From: Desulfovibrio sp. JC022
GTDB lineage: Bacteria; Desulfobacterota; Desulfovibrionia; Desulfovibrionales; Desulfovibrionaceae
Direction of reading: 5' to 3'
Length of the DNA: 64,000 bases
Assembly (NCBI RefSeq): GCF_010470665.1
Contig: NZ_VOPZ01000007.1
Location: 45,105 to 109,104, forward strand
In this document: positions 1 through 8,784 of the stretch, piece after piece
Position numbering within the stretch: the stretch's first letter is position 1
How the letters are laid out: the number at the start of each line of letters is the position of its first letter
Translations under genes and position numbers: made by a program
Notes under the pieces: model-generated
Databases searched by the model: none
What the model was told of the DNA's origin: nothing
Seen by the model: only the letters and a program-made list of their open reading frames with translations

Positions 1-250
1 AAGAAAAAAGTCTGGTCAACGGAGCAACTGCCGCTTTTGCTTCAGAATCCCGGCCGAGCTTGGCAAGGGTTTCCACCAGCAGCAGACGGGCCTCAAGATA
101 GTCGGGATGACGGTCAAGCCCCATCCTGAGAGTGGTTACAGCTTTTTCATGGCTACCCATTTCAACATAAAGGCGGGCCAGAGGGAAAAAAACTTTCGAG
201 CTGGGCTCCAGTGCCAGAACTTCCTGATACCACTCAATCTTGCTTTGCAT
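1..250 (-). CDS. TPR-repeat protein, N-terminal part (cut by window edge)
   Basis: The 83 visible residues read as tetratricopeptide helices: an ARLYVEMGSHEKAV-type repeat followed by an ARLLLVETLAKLGRDSEA-type repeat at the expected 34-residue spacing. TPR arrays are protein-protein docking scaffolds, so no specific partner can be named. The ATG at 250 has a GGGAGCAGG ribosome site just upstream. It lies inside the last codons of the FtsB-like gene (17 bp overlap), which suggests translational coupling. The protein continues past base 1, so its length and C-terminal domains are unknown. Confidence 0.75.
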   Translation of the reverse strand, partial: MQSKIEWYQEVLALEPSSKVFFPLARLYVEMGSHEKAVTTLRMGLDRHPDYLEARLLLVETLAKLGRDSEAKAAVAPLTRLFS

Positions 251-560
251 CTGCACCTGCTCCCTGAGTCTTTACTTTCCCTGATTTGGGGAAAAGATAT
301 AACACTTCATTTTCCTTCACGTAATTCATCCTGCTGCGGATGACCTTTTCCTGATACGCCTGATCAGTCTTCAACCGTCTGATTTCCCTGCTGAGTTCAA
401 GTGTCCGGTTATCAGCAGCATCGATCTTCTGCTCAAGCTCCTGAACCTTATCATCCAGCTCTACGTAGCCGAAAAAACCCTGCTCACTAAGCCCAAGCCG
501 TATAAGCAGCACAAGGTTGATAATAACCAGTAAACCCAACAAGACTCTACGTCGCAGCAT
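234..560 (-). CDS. FtsB/DivIC-like septum formation initiator
   Basis: This 108-residue protein has the FtsB layout. A short basic N-terminus (MLRRR) is followed by one membrane helix (about residues 6-24). A coiled coil with regular Leu/Ile heptads follows (about 38-75), then a short conserved-looking tail (VKENEVLYLF). FtsB-family proteins sit in the inner membrane with the coiled coil in the periplasm and link FtsL/FtsQ to septal peptidoglycan synthesis. Its 3' end overlaps the TPR gene, and a small coiled-coil gene lies directly upstream. Family assignment rests on architecture and the conserved tail, not on a search. Confidence 0.75.
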   Translation of the reverse strand: MLRRRVLLGLLVIINLVLLIRLGLSEQGFFGYVELDDKVQELEQKIDAADNRTLELSREIRRLKTDQAYQEKVIRSRMNYVKENEVLYLFPKSGKVKTQGAGADAKQD

Positions 561-571
561 TAACGAAGCTC

Positions 572-850
572 CTACTGCAACCGGGTAAACATTTTTCTAG
601 GCGACTCAACCTGACCAAGCGGAACTCTGAGTTCGAGCAAAAAGTTATCAGTGGCCGATTCAATCCGTTCAACTTCGGCTTCGCTCACCCTGATTTTTTC
701 CATTTTACTCATAAACCCTTTAAGCACTTCAAGCTCTTCAATAAACCTGCTGTTCAAGTCAAGCTTTTCAAGCTCTTGCTCCATCTCAAGAATTGTTTCA
801 AGACAATTATTGAGCCTTAGCACAAGGTTTTGTCGGTCATTGACGTTCAT
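572..850 (-). CDS. small coiled-coil protein, function unknown
   Basis: This is a 92-residue, strongly helical, acidic protein with heptad-like Leu/Ile spacing (about residues 10-70). It has no signal peptide, membrane segment or catalytic motif. The start ATG at 850 overlaps ATG-like alternatives (MNVNDRQ). It ends 11 bp before the FtsB-like gene on the same strand, so it is probably cotranscribed. The size and helical character resemble small cytosolic chaperone or adaptor proteins, but I do not recognise the family and assign no function. Confidence 0.6.
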   Translation of the reverse strand: MNVNDRQNLVLRLNNCLETILEMEQELEKLDLNSRFIEELEVLKGFMSKMEKIRVSEAEVERIESATDNFLLELRVPLGQVESPRKMFTRLQ

Positions 851-889
851 TGATAGTCCTGTCTGTGACGTTTTTCTAATAAAATTTTA

Positions 890-1435
890 TTATTCGCTAG
901 TTAACCAGACTTTATGCAAATTGTACATATAATTAGCTCCGGAAAACACAGTTAAGAAAAGAGCCGCGTAGAGAATCCACATTCCCAGCTGATGCATATC
1001 GATCCCGAAGTAGGGATAATGCAGGAGCAAGGGACCGAGTGCAAAACTCTGAGTAACGGTCTTGAGTTTTCCGAATTTGTCGGCAGCAAGCACCAGCCCC
1101 ATATCCACGGCAATGGCGCGGAGTCCGGTAACAGCCAGTTCGCGACAGACAATAACCACAGTAATCCAACCGCTTACATACCCCATATGGGTCAGCATGA
1201 TCAAGGTTGAACAGATGAGCAATTTATCAGCCAGCGGATCAAGAAATTTACCGAGATTGGTAACCTGATTGCTGCGGCGGGCAATGTACCCGTCAAAGAA
1301 GTCGGTCAGCGAGGCCAGAAAAAAAACAAAGGCTGCCAGAAACATGGTCAGCTTGCTCGGATAATAAAGCAGAACAACGATTAAAGGTACAGCAAGAATG
1401 CGTCCAAGAGTCAGGGAATTGGCAAGATTGAACAT
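890..1435 (-). CDS. pgsA: CDP-diacylglycerol--glycerol-3-phosphate 3-phosphatidyltransferase
   Basis: PgsA makes phosphatidylglycerolphosphate from CDP-diacylglycerol and glycerol-3-phosphate in the inner membrane, the committed step to phosphatidylglycerol and cardiolipin. The CDP-alcohol phosphatidyltransferase signature DG(x)2AR(x)8G(x)3D(x)3D is complete from about residue 48 (DGYIARR then GKFLDPLADK). The rest is hydrophobic with several membrane helices, and 181 residues is the usual PgsA length. The opening MFNLANSLTLGRILAVP matches the family's N-terminus, supporting the start at 1435. It is the first in a minus-strand run toward the FtsB-like gene. Confidence 0.93.
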   Translation of the reverse strand: MFNLANSLTLGRILAVPLIVVLLYYPSKLTMFLAAFVFFLASLTDFFDGYIARRSNQVTNLGKFLDPLADKLLICSTLIMLTHMGYVSGWITVVIVCRELAVTGLRAIAVDMGLVLAADKFGKLKTVTQSFALGPLLLHYPYFGIDMHQLGMWILYAALFLTVFSGANYMYNLHKVWLTSE

Positions 1436-1612
1436 AAAGAGTCCCGGGTCGTGAAATTCATTTAGTCAGGGCAGCTGCCCTGAAGCCTGCAAGCCTTTGT
1501 GAAATGCAGGGAACCGAAAAAACGGCCCCCCGCATGAACTGCATGATTCTGTGCCGAGGAGGACTGTATGTCAACCCGGCAATCAGTTTACGCCTGAAAA
1601 AAGCGTCTTTTC

Positions 1613-2515
1613 TTAGGTATGAGTGCTGGAAGCAACCTCAAAACTGCTTTCAGCCGCTTCAGCGATCTCGTCAGCAACCTTACGGAAAGCAAGCTTGGCC
1701 GGGGAATCTTCTTCAAGAAGAACCACGGGCTTGCCAAGATCAGCAGCGACAACAGTAGTAGGATCAAGGGGAACAGCACCGAGGAAAGGCAAGCCATATT
1801 TTTCAGCAAGCTCTTCACCACCGCCCTTTTTGAAAAGGTCGATGTTCTCGTGGCAATGGGGGCAGACAAGTCCGCTCATGTTCTCGACCACGCCCATAAT
1901 GTTGGCCTTTGCGTATTGCAGGAAGTTAATAGCCTTTCTTACGTCTGCAAGAGAGATTTCCTGCGGAGTGGTAACAACCACGGCAAGGGATTCGGGAATG
2001 GTTTTCAGCACGGTCATGGGCTCATCGCCGGTACCCGGAGGGGAGTCGACTACGAGAAAATCAAGTTCGCCCCACTGAACGTCGGAAATAAACTGCCTGA
2101 TAGCGGAAGTTTTCATGGGACCACGCCAGAGAACGGCCTGATCCGGGTCTTTGAGCAGGGATTCCATGGAAACAACGTGCAGGTTGTCATTTACCTTTTT
2201 GGGAACCACGAGATTACCGCGCTCAACATCAAGCTGCCCGGTAATTCCAAGCAGATGGGGAACACTGGGGCCGTGGATGTCAACATCAAGAATACCGACC
2301 TTGAAACCTTTATCAGCAAGAGCTGCGGCAATGTTGACCGCCACAGAACTTTTACCGACGCCGCCTTTGCCGCTCATTACAAAAATTTTGTATTTGATCT
2401 TCTGCAAAGTTGAAGAAATCAACTCATTTTGCAGAGCCTGAGCAGCACTCGCTTTTTTGTCACCACCCTTCTGGGGAGCAGAAGAACAGGAACTACATGA
2501 TGAACTCATATCCAT
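1613..2515 (-). CDS. mrp: Mrp/NBP35-family P-loop ATPase (Fe-S cluster carrier)
   Basis: Mrp/ApbC proteins are cytosolic dimeric ATPases that carry and transfer 4Fe-4S clusters. The deviant Walker A SGKGGVGKSS is at about residue 48, the switch region DVDIHGPSVPHLLG follows, and VVDSPPGTGDEP lies near residue 157. The cluster-binding CxxC pair is CPHC, near residue 219. A second CxxC pair lies at the extreme N-terminus (CSSC), in a Ser/Cys-rich leader of about 18 residues. The 300-residue length is typical. The 177 bp between this gene and pgsA hold no supportable gene. Confidence 0.92.
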   Translation of the reverse strand: MDMSSSCSSCSSAPQKGGDKKASAAQALQNELISSTLQKIKYKIFVMSGKGGVGKSSVAVNIAAALADKGFKVGILDVDIHGPSVPHLLGITGQLDVERGNLVVPKKVNDNLHVVSMESLLKDPDQAVLWRGPMKTSAIRQFISDVQWGELDFLVVDSPPGTGDEPMTVLKTIPESLAVVVTTPQEISLADVRKAINFLQYAKANIMGVVENMSGLVCPHCHENIDLFKKGGGEELAEKYGLPFLGAVPLDPTTVVAADLGKPVVLLEEDSPAKLAFRKVADEIAEAAESSFEVASSTHT

Positions 2516-2564
2516 GCCTTTGTTGTATATTAAAAATTCAGGGAAGCCTTCTCCCCTGTCAGCT

Positions 2565-3524
2565 TCAGCTGTCCTTGGCTGAAGATACCCATTCCAAGAT
2601 AATCACTGCTGCGAATCCGGCAACCATCAGGAGCACGGCACTCGCAAATTCACCGTCATAAGCGGGAGGCAGAACATTGGCCTCGCTCAGGACATGAGTT
2701 TTACCCCGTATCACCACCGAATCAAGAACCTCTTTCCAAGGCCAGATTTTACGCATGGCTCCAGCCATGAATCCAGTCAGCAGGCTCACGGTCAATGCAT
2801 GATGCTTTTCCAGCAGAAAATGCAACACACGGGAAAAAAGAGAGATACCGAGTGCACAGCCGCAAACAAAAGCCAACAGGATGGCTCCATTATCAAGAGT
2901 GGTTGGATTGCGGATAGCTCCGGTGATAAATTCATACTTACCCAGAAGCAGCAAAATAAACGCCCCGCTGATACCGGGCAGAATCATGGCGCAAATGGAA
3001 ATTGATGCGCAGAGAAAAACAAACCAGAGTGTATCCGGGGTGGTGACGGGAATAAGTCCCACAAGAAAAAAACTGAACACCGCGCCCACGACACCAGAAA
3101 TAACATTCTTAACAGAGAATTCCCCGACCCTTCTGCCGACAACCAGAATGGACGCGGCAATAAGTCCGAAGAAAAGGGACCAGACCTGTACCGGATGTGT
3201 TCCCAGCAGAACATGAATAATCTGGGCCATGGAGACCATAGCCATCACAATCCCGAACAGCAGGGGCAGCAAAAATTTTAAATGGGCTTCGGCAACAGCC
3301 CCGGTCAGATCAAACTTGAAAAGGCTTTTTATGAATTTTCCGTTAAAGGAACGGATTGAATCAATGAGATTATCATAGATTCCCGTGATAAAAGCCATGG
3401 TCCCGCCGGAAACACCGGGAATAATATCAGCCACCCCCATGCAGATACCTTTAAGTATAAGCACAAGGTAATCACGTAAGGATTCAGGCCCCGGACCTTT
3501 TTTCCAAGCTTGGATGAAATTCAT
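2565..3524 (-). CDS. DUF368 (PopT-like) polytopic membrane protein
   Basis: This 319-residue protein has about nine hydrophobic helices and the DUF368 hallmark near the N-terminus: GVADIIPGVSGGTMAFITG. A second copy of the Pro-Gly-x-Ser-Gly turn (ILPGISGAFILLLLGKYE) lies in the second half, the internal repeat expected of the family. DUF368 proteins have been shown in other bacteria to recycle undecaprenyl phosphate across the inner membrane (PopT). The same role here is inferred from family. It starts 6 bp after pcm on the same strand and is probably cotranscribed with it. Confidence 0.88.
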   Translation of the reverse strand: MNFIQAWKKGPGPESLRDYLVLILKGICMGVADIIPGVSGGTMAFITGIYDNLIDSIRSFNGKFIKSLFKFDLTGAVAEAHLKFLLPLLFGIVMAMVSMAQIIHVLLGTHPVQVWSLFFGLIAASILVVGRRVGEFSVKNVISGVVGAVFSFFLVGLIPVTTPDTLWFVFLCASISICAMILPGISGAFILLLLGKYEFITGAIRNPTTLDNGAILLAFVCGCALGISLFSRVLHFLLEKHHALTVSLLTGFMAGAMRKIWPWKEVLDSVVIRGKTHVLSEANVLPPAYDGEFASAVLLMVAGFAAVIILEWVSSAKDS

Positions 3525-3530
3525 TATGAC

Positions 3531-4175
3531 CTACCAGCCCTGTTTACCAACCAGATCAACAAAGGCGCATCCGCCCATGTCGGTGGTTTCAATTTTTCCA
3601 TCTGTTTTTGTAACCAGCATCAACCGCTGCACCCGTCTCTGTCCACCGACAGGGATAACCAGAATTCCGGGATCAGCCAGTTGATCTATGAGGTATTGAG
3701 GAATCTCAGGTCCACCAGCGGTGACAATTATACGGTCATAGGGAGCATTGTCAGGCCACCCCATAGTGCCGTCATCCAGTTTAACCTGAATATTGAAATA
3801 TCTCAGGTCAAAAAGAAGCTTGCGCGCAGAAATGAAAAGTTTGCGTATCCTTTCCACAGTAAAAACATCCGCACCCATCTCTGCAAGTACCGCAGCCTGA
3901 TAACCGGAACCGGTCCCGATCTCCAGCACCTTATGCCCCGGTTCGATTTTAAGCAATTCGGACATTACAGCTACAATATAGGGCTGGGAGATGGTCTGCC
4001 CTTCGCCGATGGGCAGGGCACTGTCAGAATATGCACGTGAAGCCAGGGCATCCTGCACAAACAGATGCCTTTGAACCTTACGCATGGCATCCAGAACATT
4101 ATTATCAGCCACACCACGGGCTACAATCTGTTCGTCCACCATCTTCAATCTGGAACGCTTTGGGTCTATACGCAC
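3531..4175 (-). CDS. pcm: protein-L-isoaspartate O-methyltransferase
   Basis: Pcm repairs isoaspartyl residues in aged proteins with S-adenosylmethionine in the cytosol. The SAM-binding motif [19 protein letters not shown] lies near residue 80. The upstream [12 protein letters not shown] segment and the downstream [16 protein letters not shown] segment are both characteristic of the PCMT family, and 214 residues is the normal length. The start is GTG at 4175, placed by a GGGGGA ribosome site five to six bases upstream. It faces away from the CBS-domain gene across a 237 bp intergenic region. Confidence 0.95.
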   Translation of the reverse strand: MRIDPKRSRLKMVDEQIVARGVADNNVLDAMRKVQRHLFVQDALASRAYSDSALPIGEGQTISQPYIVAVMSELLKIEPGHKVLEIGTGSGYQAAVLAEMGADVFTVERIRKLFISARKLLFDLRYFNIQVKLDDGTMGWPDNAPYDRIIVTAGGPEIPQYLIDQLADPGILVIPVGGQRRVQRLMLVTKTDGKIETTDMGGCAFVDLVGKQGW

Positions 4176-4412
4176 TTATCCCCCGTCAGGCATAGCCGAT
4201 AACAGCAAGGCCTGAAAATTTATTTTTAACTATGAATTCCCGGACCGATAATAACATCCAGATTAATTCATTGTTTGCAGTTGAAAATCAGATTTTAGCG
4301 GTCAAGTCAACCAGAATGGCCCAAATTGATATTTAAAGCCGTTTTTTCCACATACATCTTGACACTAAAGCGACATAAAGAGAGATTATAGTAAGGACAA
4401 AAGGAGGACCAC

Positions 4413-4850
4413 ATGCTGAAAGTCGACGATCTCATGACAAAGGAACTGTTCACCCTTAGCGAATCTGATAATTTAAAAATGGCAAGGTCTCTAATGGACC
4501 TGCAACGTATCAGACATATCCCCATAGTAAACGACGACCGGGAATTCATCGGGCTTGTAACCCACCGTGATATCCTGCGTGCCACAATTTCTCAACTGGC
4601 GGACATTGACCCTGCCACGCAAGGCGAGATTGATTCCGGTATCCCTGTAGGGGAAATCATGCGGACCGACATCAAAACCATCACCGCCGAAACTTCCCTG
4701 AAAGAAGCTGCAACAATGCTTCTGAATCACAAATACGGTTGTTTCCCGGTAGTCAACAAAAAGAACGGACTGGTTGGAATCTTGACCGAAGCAGACTTCC
4801 TGAAGCTGACCATCAGCCTCATGGAAGCTCTTGAAAAAAACGACGATTAG
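4413..4850 (+). CDS. tandem CBS-domain protein
   Basis: The 145 residues form two CBS domains (about 1-60 and 80-138). Each carries the usual signature: DDLMTKELFTLSESDNL... with RHIPIVNDDREFIGLVTHRDIL, then GEIMRTDIKTI... with GCFPVVNKKNGLVGILTEADFL. Stand-alone CBS pairs bind adenine nucleotides and act as energy or signal sensors; the ligand and partner are unknown here. An AAGGAGG ribosome site lies seven bases before the ATG at 4413. It is monocistronic, with a strong bidirectional terminator immediately downstream. Confidence 0.9.
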   Translation: MLKVDDLMTKELFTLSESDNLKMARSLMDLQRIRHIPIVNDDREFIGLVTHRDILRATISQLADIDPATQGEIDSGIPVGEIMRTDIKTITAETSLKEAATMLLNHKYGCFPVVNKKNGLVGILTEADFLKLTISLMEALEKNDD

Positions 4851-4874
4851 ACCGCAATCCTCCATATACTAAAT

Positions 4875-4917
4875 AAAAAAAGAAGGAATTGAGATAATCT
4901 CAATTCCTTCTTTTTTT
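4875..4917. terminator. bidirectional intrinsic terminator
   Basis: A perfect 21-bp inverted repeat with a single-base centre has A-runs on its left and T-runs on its right, so it works as a terminator in both directions. It serves the plus-strand CBS gene and the converging minus-strand membrane protein gene. The stop codon of the latter (4916-4918) is formed by the last bases of the T-run. Confidence 0.9.
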
Positions 4918-5368
4918 ATATAAACTTTCGGTCCAACAAAAGATGCGAAAAGTACCCGGTGGCAAAAGCCACATAGTAAGGCAATAAAGTTGGAAAAGGC
5001 TGCCCGTACAAATAGTAGGGCAAAATCAACATAGGCATAGGCACCAACAACATAGCCCACCAGGTATGGGTCCAGCCACGATGAGCACTGATGCCGGGCA
5101 GCATGGCCAGCACCCCAAGATAAGCAGCCCATTTAAACCTCTCCAGATAAATCAGAGACAAAGCCAAAAGAAGCATGCCTGAATAAAAAATCCTCTTACC
5201 TTTTGAATCCGTATCAATATCCGGAAAAAGAGCTCCCAGCACGCAAAGTACGAACAATGAAATCACCTGCTCAGGATCGATGACGTACAGGCCGATATTC
5301 ACCAGCCCCAGAAGAACCAAAGCTCCTGCAACAACGGAGCCACTAACATGAACCTTATATCCCGGCAT
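4916..5368 (-). CDS. YdjM/DUF457-type membrane protein (predicted metal-dependent hydrolase family)
   Basis: This 150-residue protein has four to five membrane helices. It carries the family's polar motifs between them: LGALFPDIDTDSKGKR near residue 45 and HRGWTHTWW near residue 96, plus a C-terminal GYFSHLLLD. The Asp and His pattern (PDID, HRG.TH, SH..LD) defines the YdjM/DUF457 membrane hydrolase family, whose reaction is poorly known. The protein ends only a few residues after the last motif, with the stop codon in the terminator T-run. Monocistronic. Confidence 0.8.
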   Translation of the reverse strand: MPGYKVHVSGSVVAGALVLLGLVNIGLYVIDPEQVISLFVLCVLGALFPDIDTDSKGKRIFYSGMLLLALSLIYLERFKWAAYLGVLAMLPGISAHRGWTHTWWAMLLVPMPMLILPYYLYGQPFPTLLPYYVAFATGYFSHLLLDRKFI

Positions 5369-5528
5369 ATCATAACCACTTATTTTAAAAGAAATAAACT
5401 TAAAGCAAAACCTAAACTTTCTGTTTCTGCGTATATGGCATTACTACTTAGTTGTCCAACACCCAAATTGCCTTTACGAGCTGTAAACGAATCAGACTAA
5501 AACAATTTTCCCCTCTGCGCCGAAGACA

Positions 5529-5566
5529 TAAAAAAAGAGTGCCTTTCCGCAAGGAAAGACACTCTT
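5529..5566 (-). terminator. intrinsic terminator of the suf pair
   Basis: A 14-bp stem with one mismatch (5535-5548 with 5553-5566) and a GCAA-type loop is followed on the minus strand by a run of T. It lies 22 bp downstream of the sufB-like stop codon. Confidence 0.85.
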
Positions 5567-5587
5567 CGAGTGCATATTTGCAAATGC

Positions 5588-6748
5588 CTACATGGCGTCG
5601 CTGGCGTCAAGTTCCTCGATCTGTTTGTCGATTTCCTTTTGCAGCTTTGCGGGCAGGCCCATAATGTCAACATTCAGGAAGCCGCGCACGATGGTTGAGG
5701 TTGCTTCGTCCTCATCCATACCGCGGGCCATGAGATATTCAATCTCTTCCTGCGCAATTTTACCGACTGCGGCTTCATGGGAAAGCTCAACACCTTCCAC
5801 GGTAGCTTCCAACTCAGGAACAGCGTGAATACGTCCGCCGCCGAGAATAAGTCCCTGACACTCGATATGTCCGCGTGCGGGAACATTGTTACCCTGAATA
5901 TGGCCACGGGAAATAATGGTACCGCCAGTGGTGATAGTGCGGGAAATGGTTTCCGCTTTGGTGTTGGGTGCATTCTGAATGATCCGGGTTCCAGTATCGA
6001 CATGGGAACCTTCAGGGGCAACCAAAACTGAATTGAAACGGGCAACAGAACCTTCACCGTTAAGGAAAATAGTCGGATATGACTTGAGATCCTTAACCCT
6101 TTTCATCAGCACGTAGTTGTTGATGAGTGTTCCGCCCTCTTCAACAACACCCATGGTGCTGGGACGGACAACAGTATTTTCACCCCAGTTATGAACCATG
6201 GTGAAAGTGAGTTTACCGCCCTTTTTAACGTAAAATTCGGACAGACCGAAATGTCCACCGGAAAACTTGTCGTGCGCAGCAGCACAACCGGTAATAATGT
6301 GCAGTTCGGAATCTTCCTCTACAACCACGATGTTGTGGATGTTCTGACCGGAATTCTCGGATTTGAGGAAGAGACAGGACTGGACGGGCTTTTCAATCTT
6401 GGCACCTTTCTTGGTACGTACAAAGTAACCGCCATGCAGATTATCTGCTGCGTTGCGGGTGAACTCGTCCTTGTCTTTATCAATGAGCTTGAAGTAGTAA
6501 TCAGGCAGGCCGTCGTATTTATCAAGGGCCTTTTTGATATCCATGACTTCAACATCTTTATCATTAGTGCCGCAGTGTACGTTGGAGTGGTCAACCTGCA
6601 TAAAGGTAGCACTGACGTCTGTAGCATCAACGTCAACACCGGCCATGATCAACTGCTCTTTTTCTTCAGCTTCAATTGAGGAAAGATCTTCAATTACTGC
6701 GTGTTCCAGACCATCAAATTTAAAATCGTTAAGATCAATTTTTTTCAT
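5588..6748 (-). CDS. sufB: SufB/SufD-family Fe-S cluster scaffold (SmsB-like)
   Basis: The protein (386 residues) is a SufBD beta-helix scaffold on which Fe-S clusters are assembled in the cytosol with the SufC ATPase. Family features include the central beta-helix with NIHNIVVVEEDSELHIITGC, TMVHNWGEN, and the C-terminal block ARGHIECQGLILG...ELSHEAAVGKIAQEEIEYLMARG. That last block contacts SufC. It is shorter than E. coli SufB (about 495 residues), and no sufD, sufS, sufE or sufU accompanies it. With sufC directly upstream (25 bp) this looks like the minimal two-gene arrangement described as SMS in anaerobes; that equivalence is inferred. Confidence 0.9.
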   Translation of the reverse strand: MKKIDLNDFKFDGLEHAVIEDLSSIEAEEKEQLIMAGVDVDATDVSATFMQVDHSNVHCGTNDKDVEVMDIKKALDKYDGLPDYYFKLIDKDKDEFTRNAADNLHGGYFVRTKKGAKIEKPVQSCLFLKSENSGQNIHNIVVVEEDSELHIITGCAAAHDKFSGGHFGLSEFYVKKGGKLTFTMVHNWGENTVVRPSTMGVVEEGGTLINNYVLMKRVKDLKSYPTIFLNGEGSVARFNSVLVAPEGSHVDTGTRIIQNAPNTKAETISRTITTGGTIISRGHIQGNNVPARGHIECQGLILGGGRIHAVPELEATVEGVELSHEAAVGKIAQEEIEYLMARGMDEDEATSTIVRGFLNVDIMGLPAKLQKEIDKQIEELDASDAM

Positions 6749-6773
6749 GATATTTCTCCGTGGATTTACACTG

Positions 6774-7538
6774 CTAGTTCAGGCATTTCACGCATTCTTT
6801 GTATCCGTACTTACGGATATGCTCCAGAATATCGCGGGGTCTGGCTTCACAGCAGAGATGTCCGTTAAAAAGGACCTGTCCACGGTCAGCATTGATGTAA
6901 TCCAGAATGTGTCCGGTATGGGTGATGATCAGTCCACAGGTATTTGTGCCCTTCTTCATCTTCTGCTCTTTCATGCTCAGATCAAGATTGGGCTTGATTT
7001 CACCATCAAGCAGGGTGCGGACCATTTTACCGATCAGGTGCATGTTTTCGAGGTCAACGCCGGATTCAGGCTCATCGAAAAGCAGCAGGCCGGGATTCTG
7101 GGCCATGAGCTGAAGCAGCTCCGAACGCTTGATTTCACCACCGGAAAAACCGGAGTTGATATCGCGGTCAAGAAAGTTGGTCATATTAACGCGCTGGGCC
7201 AGCATCTCTACATCCACATTGGAACCGTTACCGCACATCTTTACCAGATGACGTGTTTTCAGACCGTGGATGGTCGGGGGACGCTGAAAAGACATGCCTA
7301 TGCCGAGACGGGCACGTTCATAAATGGGGGCGTAGGTGATATCTTCACCTTTAAAAGTAATCTTGCCCTGGGTAATCTCATAGTTACTGAAGCCCATAAG
7401 GGTCATGAGCAGGGAGGTCTTACCGGAACCGTTGGGCCCGAAAAGGATGAAAGTCTCCCCTTCTTTTATATGCAGGTTGAGGCCTTTGATGACCTCCTTG
7501 TCGCCGATACTGACGTGCAAATCTTCTATTTTAAGCAT
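6774..7538 (-). CDS. sufC: SufC Fe-S assembly ABC ATPase
   Basis: This cytosolic ABC ATPase of 254 residues drives SufB-type scaffolds. Walker A GPNGSGKTSLL is near residue 35. The SufC-type signature NSGFSGGEIKRSELLQ lies near 133, Walker B LLLFDEPESGVDL follows, and the switch His is in LIITHTGHILDYI. It is the first gene of the sufC-sufB pair. The 282 bp upstream, shared with the divergent Smr gene, must hold the promoters of both, but no clear operator was recognised. Confidence 0.95.
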   Translation of the reverse strand: MLKIEDLHVSIGDKEVIKGLNLHIKEGETFILFGPNGSGKTSLLMTLMGFSNYEITQGKITFKGEDITYAPIYERARLGIGMSFQRPPTIHGLKTRHLVKMCGNGSNVDVEMLAQRVNMTNFLDRDINSGFSGGEIKRSELLQLMAQNPGLLLFDEPESGVDLENMHLIGKMVRTLLDGEIKPNLDLSMKEQKMKKGTNTCGLIITHTGHILDYINADRGQVLFNGHLCCEARPRDILEHIRKYGYKECVKCLN

Positions 7539-7820
7539 TGAAATTCCTCACTTTATAAGCGAAAAGCCAAAAATGGAGTTATTTAGTCGAATTAAGTACG
7601 CTTTGAAGAGCTAATAAAATTCACTTTTCAAGTCCAGAATAAATAATGATTAATTTCACAATATCCAGATTTAATGCCCAAACGCACGTTATGAAAAATG
7701 GTGACGACTCTGAAAAAGTCAAGGTACAAAATAGAAAAACTCAAATTTCCTGAATAGAAAGATTTACTTCGCGCCGGATAATGACTAATTTGATAGCTCA
7801 TTTTTTCAGGAGAAATTTTT

Positions 7821-8564
7821 ATGGCTAAGAAAAAAATGAGTTCCCTGTCAGACCTCAAGGGGCTCAAATTCAAAGAAGACAAGAAAGAAGAACATGTACC
7901 CAAGGCGGTCCGAAAGGCTCTTGAAGCTGTTAAGAAGAAGCCCGCCCCCATAGAGCCGGAAGAAAAGGAAATTGAAGTGGACGATGATCAGGCATTCATG
8001 GATGCCATGAACGGAGTTAAGCGCATGGATCGCTCTACCGTTGCCCCCCAGAAACCGAAGCCGACCCCGCCCCCTAAAATATCGGAAGATGAGGAAGGCA
8101 AGGAATACCTGAGCAGCCTTGTGTCCGGTAAAATAGAATTTGAACTGGAATATTCCGATGAATTCATGTTCGGCTATGTACGCGGAACCGATTCCAAGGT
8201 ATTTCAAAAGCTCAAGGCCGGAGCCTTCAGTTATGAATCGCACATTGACCTGCACGGTATGAATTCCGAACAGGCTTTTGACAACCTGCTCTTTTTCATT
8301 CGCGAATCTTTTTTACAGGGCAACCGTTGTGTGCTGGCTGTGACCGGACGCGGTAAGAACTCACCGGGTGGACATTCCGTACTCAAGCGGGAAATTCAGG
8401 ACTGGCTGACCCGCGATCCCTTCCGCCGCGTGGTGCTGGCTTTTTGTACTGCCCAGCCCAAAGACGGCGGCGCCGGAGCTTTATACATCCTGCTGCGCAA
8501 GCAGAAGAAAGTGCAAGGCAAGGTCAAATGGGATAAAGGCATTAATTGGGGAAAAGAATTTTAA
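7821..8564 (+). CDS. Smr-domain protein (DNA/RNA nuclease-like)
   Basis: The 247-residue protein has a charged, Lys/Pro-rich N-terminal half (low complexity to about residue 95). A C-terminal Smr domain follows (about 145-247), with HIDLHGMNSEQAFDNL, the glycine-rich VTGRGKNSPGG loop and a terminal AQPKDGGAGALYILLRK. Smr domains occur in MutS2 C-termini and as stand-alone endonucleases or ribosome rescue factors. The DLHG and TGRG motifs are intact. The start at 7821 has an AGGAG site upstream. It faces away from sufC and is followed by a long structured repeat. Confidence 0.88.
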   Translation: MAKKKMSSLSDLKGLKFKEDKKEEHVPKAVRKALEAVKKKPAPIEPEEKEIEVDDDQAFMDAMNGVKRMDRSTVAPQKPKPTPPPKISEDEEGKEYLSSLVSGKIEFELEYSDEFMFGYVRGTDSKVFQKLKAGAFSYESHIDLHGMNSEQAFDNLLFFIRESFLQGNRCVLAVTGRGKNSPGGHSVLKREIQDWLTRDPFRRVVLAFCTAQPKDGGAGALYILLRKQKKVQGKVKWDKGINWGKEF

Positions 8565-8605
8565 GAATTGGTTGATGCGCTTCGCGCTTTTTGATGAATA
8601 GATTT

Positions 8606-8760
8606 GCCTCCGGCGGCCAGAGAAACTTTTTGATTCGCCACCTCCTGTGGCTCACCCCTTCGGGGCGTTGCCTTTCAGAAAACGTCCAAATCCGCTTTCC
8701 TGCGGATTTGTGGAAGAAGTTTCTCTGGACTCTTCAAAAACTTTTATTACGGCTTCGCCG
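8606..8760. repeat. dispersed stem-loop repeat, copy A
   Basis: The element starts with GCCTCCGGCGGC and ends with GGCTTCGCCG. An 11-bp inverted repeat (8618-8628 with 8717-8727) frames smaller hairpins, including a perfect 8-bp stem around 8689-8710. The same borders and the TTTTATTA(A)GGCTTCGCCG end recur at about 21.7, 23.2 and 50.9 kb. Here it lies between the Smr gene and the WecG-STAS gene and creates a false upstream extension of the latter's reading frame. Confidence 0.8.
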
Positions 8761-8784
8761 GGTGTTATTTTAAAAGGATTCTTC

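Noticed and set aside
6534..7541. 335-codon plus-strand frame opposite sufC and the end of sufB
   Set aside because: It overlaps strongly conserved SufC motifs on the opposite strand; no evidence for independent coding.
8647..8784. 46-codon N-terminal extension of the WecG-STAS gene
   Set aside because: It is translated repeat sequence (copy A); the GTG at 8785 has a proper ribosome site.
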